In this document: positions 59,732 to 64,000 of the stretch, piece by piece
Numbering within the stretch: the first letter of the stretch is position 1
Layout: each line of letters opens with the position of its first letter
Origin: Paenibacillus glycinis
GTDB taxonomy: Bacteria > Bacillota > Bacilli > Paenibacillales > Paenibacillaceae
Assembly (NCBI RefSeq): GCF_009909185.1
Contig: NZ_JAAAMV010000009.1
Coordinates: 1 to 64,000, forward strand
Direction of reading: 5' to 3'
DNA: 64,000 nucleotides
The notes under the pieces: generated by a model
What the model saw: the letters and a program-made list of their open reading frames with translations, nothing else
The model's database searches: none
What the model was told of the DNA's origin: nothing
Translations under genes and position numbers: made by a program

Positions 59732-60511
59732 CTAAGGCGAGTCAAGCAGCGGCGGCGGTCCCGCGTAGCCGAGCTTCAGCGAGATGTCGTAAGCGGCCTG
59801 CTTGACCTTGCCGATCAGGCGGGGCAGGCAATCTTCCCCGAATCTTCCTTCGGGCCCGGCAATGCTGAGGCCGGCGACCATCGTCCCGGTATGATCGAAG
59901 ACGGGTGCGCTCAATTCCGCCGTGTAGTTCTCGAGCTCGGATCTGCTGAAGCTGTATCCCGACGCTTGGGATCGGGCCAGCGCCTCGCGCAGAAGCGGCT
60001 TGCTGACGATGGTCCCGATCCCGATCGGTTCCGGCTCGATCTCGTCCAGGTAACGATCCTGTTCCTCCTTCGGCATGAATGCGAGCAGGATCCGCGACGA
60101 CGCGCCGGCATAGAGAGGCGCCCGCCGTCCGATCTTGGTGTACAGCCGTACGGGATGGTCGGTGTCGAGCTTCTCGACATACATGGAAGAGTCGCCGTCG
60201 CGCACGGCCAGGTGCACGGCCTCGCCGATGTCGTCCCGGAGGCGCTGCATCTCAGGCGCGGCGACATGACGAATATCGAGTCGTTCGGCAACGAGATTCC
60301 CGAATTGAAGGAACAGCAGGCCGAGCGAATACAGACCGTCCTGATCCCGGTGCAGCAGCCCCATATCCGTGAGAGAGCCGATCATGCGGTGAACGGAGGA
60401 TTTGGGAATGCCCGACAGGCGGATCATATCGTTCATGCTGAGCTTCGTATGGGCTAGAAAGAGATTCAAGAGATCCATGGATCGAATGACGGTTTTGTTT
60501 TTGTTTTGCAA
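59732..60511 (-). CDS. IclR-family transcriptional regulator
   Basis: The 259-residue protein has an N-terminal winged helix (LSMNDMIRLSGIPKSSVHRM, then IGSLTDMGLLHRDQDGLYSL) and a C-terminal IclR effector domain (AVRDGDSSMYVEKLDTDHPV, AGASSRILLAFMPKEE, APVFDHTGTMVAGLSIAGPE). It is divergent from the pxpB-pxpC-ABC operon 243 bp away, so it most likely controls that operon with the pathway substrate as effector. Confidence 0.92.
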   Translation of the reverse strand: MQNKNKTVIRSMDLLNLFLAHTKLSMNDMIRLSGIPKSSVHRMIGSLTDMGLLHRDQDGLYSLGLLFLQFGNLVAERLDIRHVAAPEMQRLRDDIGEAVHLAVRDGDSSMYVEKLDTDHPVRLYTKIGRRAPLYAGASSRILLAFMPKEEQDRYLDEIEPEPIGIGTIVSKPLLREALARSQASGYSFSRSELENYTAELSAPVFDHTGTMVAGLSIAGPEGRFGEDCLPRLIGKVKQAAYDISLKLGYAGPPPLLDSP

Positions 60512-60649
60512 GTGCGTTCCCCCGGTTTCCGCTCCCTGTATCGACGTCCGCAGGCTAGCAGGACGTCCTCAACCAGTATACTGCATTGGCGAGAGCGTTT
60601 GAATATGCGCAGCGCGATTTCCGAATGACGACAATATTTTTATTTTCTC

Positions 60650-60731
60650 TTGATTTTTGCGTAATCCCGACTATAATTATCGTATATATTGGGTTTGAAT
60701 TTCGGGATTATTGTACCGAATTTCGGGATTA
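60650..60731 (+). promoter_or_regulatory. Promoter and repeated operator half-sites for the pxpBC operon
   Basis: TTGATT (60650-60655), 16 bp, TATAAT (60672-60677). TAATCCCGA (60662-60670) in the spacer is the reverse complement of TCGGGATTA, which recurs in GAATTTCGGGATTA at 60697-60710 and 60718-60731, exactly 21 bp apart. The set suits cooperative binding of the divergent IclR protein. Confidence 0.75.
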
Positions 60732-60754
60732 AATACAACAAGGCGTTGATAATC

Positions 60755-61528
60755 GTGGGCAGTTTGAATGGAAACTATGAACAATACGGCGCCTTCGAGG
60801 CGAAGTTCCTGACGCTGGGAGACGCGGCGATCGTCGTTCAATTCGGCGAAACGATCGGTCCGCGAACGCATGACCGCGTGAGGCAGCTCGCGGAATATCT
60901 GGAGCGTCATCCGTTCGCCGGCATGATCGAATACGTGCCGTCGTTCTTGTCGGTCGCCGTGTATTACGAGCCGTACGCACTGCTCCTCGCGCATGCCGGG
61001 GATGAAGAGCCGTCGGCGAAGAATGCCGATCCCGGCGGAATCGCCGTTCGATTGCTGACGGATATTCTCGCCAAGCTGCAGGCTTCCTCGCAAACGCAGG
61101 CGAGAATCGTGGAAATTCCCGTCTGCTACGGCGGGGAATTGGGCCCCGACTTGCCGGAGGTCGCCGCGCATCACGGACTGACCGAGCAGGAAGTCATCGA
61201 GATTCACGCTTCGGCGGATTATCTCGTCTATATGCTGGGCTTTGCGCCCGGATTCGCTTATCTGGGCGGCTTGTCGGAACGCATCGCCACCCCGCGCAGG
61301 CAGACGCCGCGCTTGGCTATCCCCGCCGGCACGGTCGGCATCGCGGGCGATCAGACGGGCGTCTATCCGATCGTGACGCCGGGCGGCTGGCAGCTGATCG
61401 GGAAGACGCCGGAGCCGTTGTTCCTGCCCGCCGCGATGCCGCCGACGCTGCTGAAAGCGGGCGATATCGTGCGGTTCCGACCGATCACCCGCGCGGAATT
61501 CGACAGCCGGGAGGTGGGAGCGCGATGA
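60755..61528 (+). CDS. pxpB: 5-oxoprolinase subunit B (KipI/allophanate-hydrolase-1 family)
   Basis: The 257-residue protein contains the family start FLTLGDAAIVVQFGETIGPR, IPVCYGGELGPDLPEVAAHH and YMLGFAPGFAYLGGLSERIA, and ends with GTVGIAGDQTGVYPIVTPGG. In PxpABC it pairs with PxpC to carry out ATP-dependent 5-oxoproline opening with PxpA. The start is not certain: GTG 60755 has AAGGCG ~9 nt upstream. It overlaps pxpC by 4 bp. Confidence 0.85.
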   Translation: MGSLNGNYEQYGAFEAKFLTLGDAAIVVQFGETIGPRTHDRVRQLAEYLERHPFAGMIEYVPSFLSVAVYYEPYALLLAHAGDEEPSAKNADPGGIAVRLLTDILAKLQASSQTQARIVEIPVCYGGELGPDLPEVAAHHGLTEQEVIEIHASADYLVYMLGFAPGFAYLGGLSERIATPRRQTPRLAIPAGTVGIAGDQTGVYPIVTPGGWQLIGKTPEPLFLPAAMPPTLLKAGDIVRFRPITRAEFDSREVGAR

Positions 61529-62562
61529 GCCTGGTCATTGTCAAACCGGGGCTGCTGACGACGGTTCAGGATTTGGGAAGATACGGCGTGCAGAAGTTCG
61601 GCGTCATCGTCAGCGGCGCGATGGATGCTTTCGCCCTGCGCGCGGCCAATCTGCTGGTCGGCAACGAGGAGCACGAGGCCGGGCTGGAGATCACGATGAT
61701 CGGTCCGGAAATATACTTCTCGGACGCGGCGCTGATCTCCGTATGCGGCGGAGATTTGTCCCCGACGTTGAACGGACGGGAGCTGCCGCCGTGGCGGACC
61801 GTTCTCGCGCCGGAAGGCAGCCGGCTGCGCTTCGGGCCGATCAAGTCCGGCTGCCGCGCCTACTTGGCGGTTGCCGGCGGACTGGACGTGCCGCCGCGGA
61901 TGGACAGCCGCTCCACGTACTTGCGCGCAGGCCTCGGCGGACACGAAGGGCGCGCCTTGCAGGCCGGGGATCGCCTCGCGACGGGCGTTCCCTCTCCCGG
62001 CGGCCGCAGGCTGGCAGAGATGCTCGCCAACGGCGCGCAAGGATCGGACGCCGCGGTGAGCGGCTGGTCCGTCGCATCCGACCTGCTGCCGTCCTACTCC
62101 GCGAGTCCGACGCTGCGGACCGTTGCCGGACAGGAGTCGGAGCTGTTCGACGAAGACAGCCGGCGCCGGTTCTTCGGCGAAGCGTTCACGGTGCGGACCG
62201 AGTCCGACCGCATGGGCTATCGGCTGGCCGGCGGCGCGCTGCGGCTGAAGGCGCAGCGGGACTTGATCTCGGCGGCGGTCACGTTCGGCACCGTTCAGGT
62301 TCCTCCCGACGGACAGCCGATCGTCTTGATGGCGGATCGGCAGACGACCGGGGGCTATCCCAAGCTCGCGCAGGTCATCTCCGCGGATCTGCCGCTGCTC
62401 GCGCAGACCAATCTCGGCGGGCAGGTGCGATTCCGCGCCGTGTCCCTGCAAGAAGCGCAGGAGCAGTATCTGAACCGGGAGAAGGGGATCCGGGCTTTGC
62501 GCAGCGGACTTGCGCAACTACAGACTAACAGGAACGGGAAGGTGATCGCGCATGGCGAATGA
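61525..62562 (+). CDS. pxpC: 5-oxoprolinase subunit C (KipA/allophanate-hydrolase-2 family)
   Basis: The 345-residue protein starts IVKPGLLTTVQDLGRYGVQK with FGVIVSGAMDAFALRAANLL, the KipA signature, and has ITMIGPEIYF and YLAVAGGLDVPP. It forms the complex with PxpB; ATG overlaps its stop (ATGA). PxpA (LamB/YcsF) is not in the window and may lie downstream. The substrate could be 5-oxoproline or another cyclic amide. Confidence 0.88.
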   Translation: MSLVIVKPGLLTTVQDLGRYGVQKFGVIVSGAMDAFALRAANLLVGNEEHEAGLEITMIGPEIYFSDAALISVCGGDLSPTLNGRELPPWRTVLAPEGSRLRFGPIKSGCRAYLAVAGGLDVPPRMDSRSTYLRAGLGGHEGRALQAGDRLATGVPSPGGRRLAEMLANGAQGSDAAVSGWSVASDLLPSYSASPTLRTVAGQESELFDEDSRRRFFGEAFTVRTESDRMGYRLAGGALRLKAQRDLISAAVTFGTVQVPPDGQPIVLMADRQTTGGYPKLAQVISADLPLLAQTNLGGQVRFRAVSLQEAQEQYLNREKGIRALRSGLAQLQTNRNGKVIAHGE

Positions 62563-63343
62563 CAAGCAGCCGAAGCTCTCCATTCAGGATTTGGCGGTGG
62601 CTTATCAATCGAAGGGTCGCAGGACCGTCGCCCTTGAAGGGGTGAACTTGGCCGTCAAGGACGGGGAGTTCGTCTCGGTCGTCGGCCCGAGCGGATGCGG
62701 GAAGTCCACGCTGTTGAAAGTCGTGGCCGGCTTGCTGCAGCCGGCGGCCGGGGCGGCCTACATCGACGGCGAGCCGGTGAACGGCGTGCCGGATCAGGTG
62801 GGCATGGTGTTCCAGAACGATGCGCTGCTCCCCTGGAAGACGGTTGCCCAGAACGTGCGGCTGCCGCTTGCGATCAAGGGCTTGCCGGACAAGGCGCAGG
62901 AGCAGGAGGCCGATCGCCTGCTGAAGATGGTCGGTCTCGACGGCTTCGCGGGCTTCTATCCCAAGCAGCTCTCCGGAGGGATGCGCAAGCGGGTCGCGCT
63001 CGCGCGGACCTTCGCCTACGATCCCGACATCTACTTGATGGACGAGCCTTTCGGCCCGCTGGATGCGCAGACGCGCGTCAAGATCGGCGAGGAGTTCCTG
63101 CAGATGTGGGACGCCGTCGGCAAGAGCGTGCTGTTCATCACGCACGACATCGAGGAAGCGATCGCGTTGTCCGACCGGGTAATCGTCATGTCGGCGCGGC
63201 CCGGCCGCATCAAGGCCGAGTTCGATGTCCGTCTGGCGCGTCCGCGCCCGTTCTACGACATCCGCTTCGACCCGCTGTTCAAGGAGCTGCAGAAGGAAAT
63301 ATGGGCGCAAATGTCGGACGAGCATGCGGGAGGGGTCAGCTGA
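62552..63343 (+). CDS. Nitrate/sulfonate/taurine-class ABC transporter ATP-binding protein
   Basis: The 263-residue ATPase has Walker A GPSGCGKSTLLK, Q loop VFQNDALLPW, signature LSGGMRKRVALAR, Walker B DIYLMDEPFGPLD and H-loop FITHDIEEAI. Sequence type is SsuB/TauB/NrtD, for small nitrogen or sulfur compounds or pyrimidine precursors. GGAAGGTG precedes the ATG, which overlaps pxpC by 11 bp. It pairs with the permease at 63343. Confidence 0.92.
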   Translation: MANDKQPKLSIQDLAVAYQSKGRRTVALEGVNLAVKDGEFVSVVGPSGCGKSTLLKVVAGLLQPAAGAAYIDGEPVNGVPDQVGMVFQNDALLPWKTVAQNVRLPLAIKGLPDKAQEQEADRLLKMVGLDGFAGFYPKQLSGGMRKRVALARTFAYDPDIYLMDEPFGPLDAQTRVKIGEEFLQMWDAVGKSVLFITHDIEEAIALSDRVIVMSARPGRIKAEFDVRLARPRPFYDIRFDPLFKELQKEIWAQMSDEHAGGVS

Positions 63344-64000
63344 TGGCGGCAAAATCGAAAAACGGCGCAGCCCGCGCCTCGTCGTTCCGCGAACGCCGAT
63401 ATTCCAATACGTCCGTCTGGACGGGGAGAATCGTCGTGTTCGTCCTGCTGGTCGGACTGTGGGAGCTGCTGTCCGGCAGAGCGTTCAACTCCTTCTGGCT
63501 CAGCAAGCCTTCGCTCATCGCCGGTCGAATCGGGGAAATGCTGGGGGACGGCGACCTGTGGTTCCATATGAGCGCCACGCTCCAGGAAGCGATCGGCGGA
63601 TTGGCCATCGGGATGATCGGGGGGACGCTGCTCGGCATCGCGCTCGCGTTCAGCGGCATATTCGAAAAGTGGATCTACCCGTACATGATGGCGCTCTACA
63701 GCCTGCCTCGGGTATCGCTCGCGCCGCTCTTCATCGTATGGTTCGGCATCGGGCAGTCCTCCAAAATCATGATGGTCGTGGCGATGGTCATCTTCGTCGC
63801 GTTCTACAATGCTTTCGAAGGCATACGCAACATCGACAAGGACCTGATGGACATGATGGACACCTATAAAGCCAAGTGGACGCACAAGCTCCGCTGGGTG
63901 GTGCTGCCCTCGATCACCGTCTGGATCCTGACCAGCGTGCGGCTCAATATCGGCATGGCGCTGATCGGCTCGGTCATCGCCGAGCTCGTCGGCTCCAACC
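63343..64000 (+). CDS. SsuC/TauC-type ABC permease, C-terminus cut by window edge
   Basis: At least 219 residues are present. It has an N-terminal helix (VVFVLLVGLWELLSG), later helices and the EAA-like loop MDTYKAKWTHKLRWVVLPSI, as in SsuC/TauC permeases. The start overlaps the ATPase stop by 1 bp, with GGGAGGGG upstream. With the ATPase it imports the substrate of PxpBC; a substrate-binding protein and PxpA are expected past 64000. Confidence 0.9.
   Translation, partial: MAAKSKNGAARASSFRERRYSNTSVWTGRIVVFVLLVGLWELLSGRAFNSFWLSKPSLIAGRIGEMLGDGDLWFHMSATLQEAIGGLAIGMIGGTLLGIALAFSGIFEKWIYPYMMALYSLPRVSLAPLFIVWFGIGQSSKIMMVVAMVIFVAFYNAFEGIRNIDKDLMDMMDTYKAKWTHKLRWVVLPSITVWILTSVRLNIGMALIGSVIAELVGSN

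Overview
The window looks like chromosome from a spore-forming, high-GC member of the Paenibacillaceae (Paenibacillus/Cohnella-like). Reasons: a gerA-type germination operon (54.1-57.9 kb), spore-surface-like proteins, S-layer-homology and copper-amine-oxidase-N/PKD surface proteins, LplABC-type carbohydrate transport with a YesM/YesN-like two-component pair, purine-rich GGAGG ribosome binding sites, and many intrinsic terminators. Species cannot be fixed from the sequence. There is no rRNA, tRNA, CRISPR array, transposase or phage module. Genes at both ends are cut: an SLH protein at 1 and an ABC permease at 64000.

Layout. 0-3.5 kb: SLH-domain protein with an internal 375-bp duplication, then a stalk/PKD surface protein. 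3.8-6.9 kb: tight catabolic-looking operon (MBL hydrolase, amidohydrolase, Rieske ferredoxin, aldo/keto reductase). 7.1-9.0 kb: DCC-family thiol protein, small membrane protein and wax-synthase/MBOAT-like acyltransferase. 9.2-11.6 kb: 5'-eroded XRE regulator, small monooxygenase, SDR. 11.9-14.4 kb: minus-strand operon of a Tat-exported multicopper oxidase, a ZIP transporter and TatA. 14.6-22.3 kb: envelope/spore-surface region with a small Sm-like protein, GT-D, GT4 and GT2 glycosyltransferases, two paralogous hypothetical proteins flanking an Asp-box protein, and an ExsC-like protein; an ArsR gene and truncated old-yellow-enzyme gene lie inside it. 22.4-33.8 kb: AraC regulator, FAD oxidoreductase, response regulator/histidine kinase, LplBCA-type sugar importer and a phytanoyl-CoA dioxygenase-like enzyme, a coherent carbohydrate or polyol utilisation locus. 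34-44 kb: small stress and housekeeping genes (DUF2975/XRE/DUF817, Rrf2 plus two tandem AhpD-like genes, HAD phosphatase, DEAD-box helicase, azoreductase, ankyrin protein, DinB) and gene remnants. 44.8-52.3 kb: agarase-like glycoside hydrolase, ArsR plus UvrA2-like ATPase, MarR plus LLM flavin monooxygenase. 52.5-57.9 kb: SHAEG-repeat beta-roll protein with a peptidase-G2 domain next to gerA-gerC-gerB. 58-64 kb: SDR, cupin, IclR regulator and a pxpB-pxpC operon followed by a nitrate/taurine-class ABC importer.

Most noteworthy: (i) several signal-less, presumably mother-cell-expressed surface proteins (Asp-box protein and flanking paralogs, two ExsC-like proteins, SHAEG-repeat/peptidase-G2 protein), most with sigma-K-like -10 motifs; (ii) two near-identical palindromic operators over the ArsR-UvrA2 promoter; (iii) a spaced set of TTCGGGATTA half-sites over the IclR-pxpBC promoter; (iv) a multicopper oxidase operon carrying its own TatA; (v) decayed genes (XRE, ArsR/OYE, MerR). 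Functional statements rest on recognised motifs and gene order only; no database search was possible.
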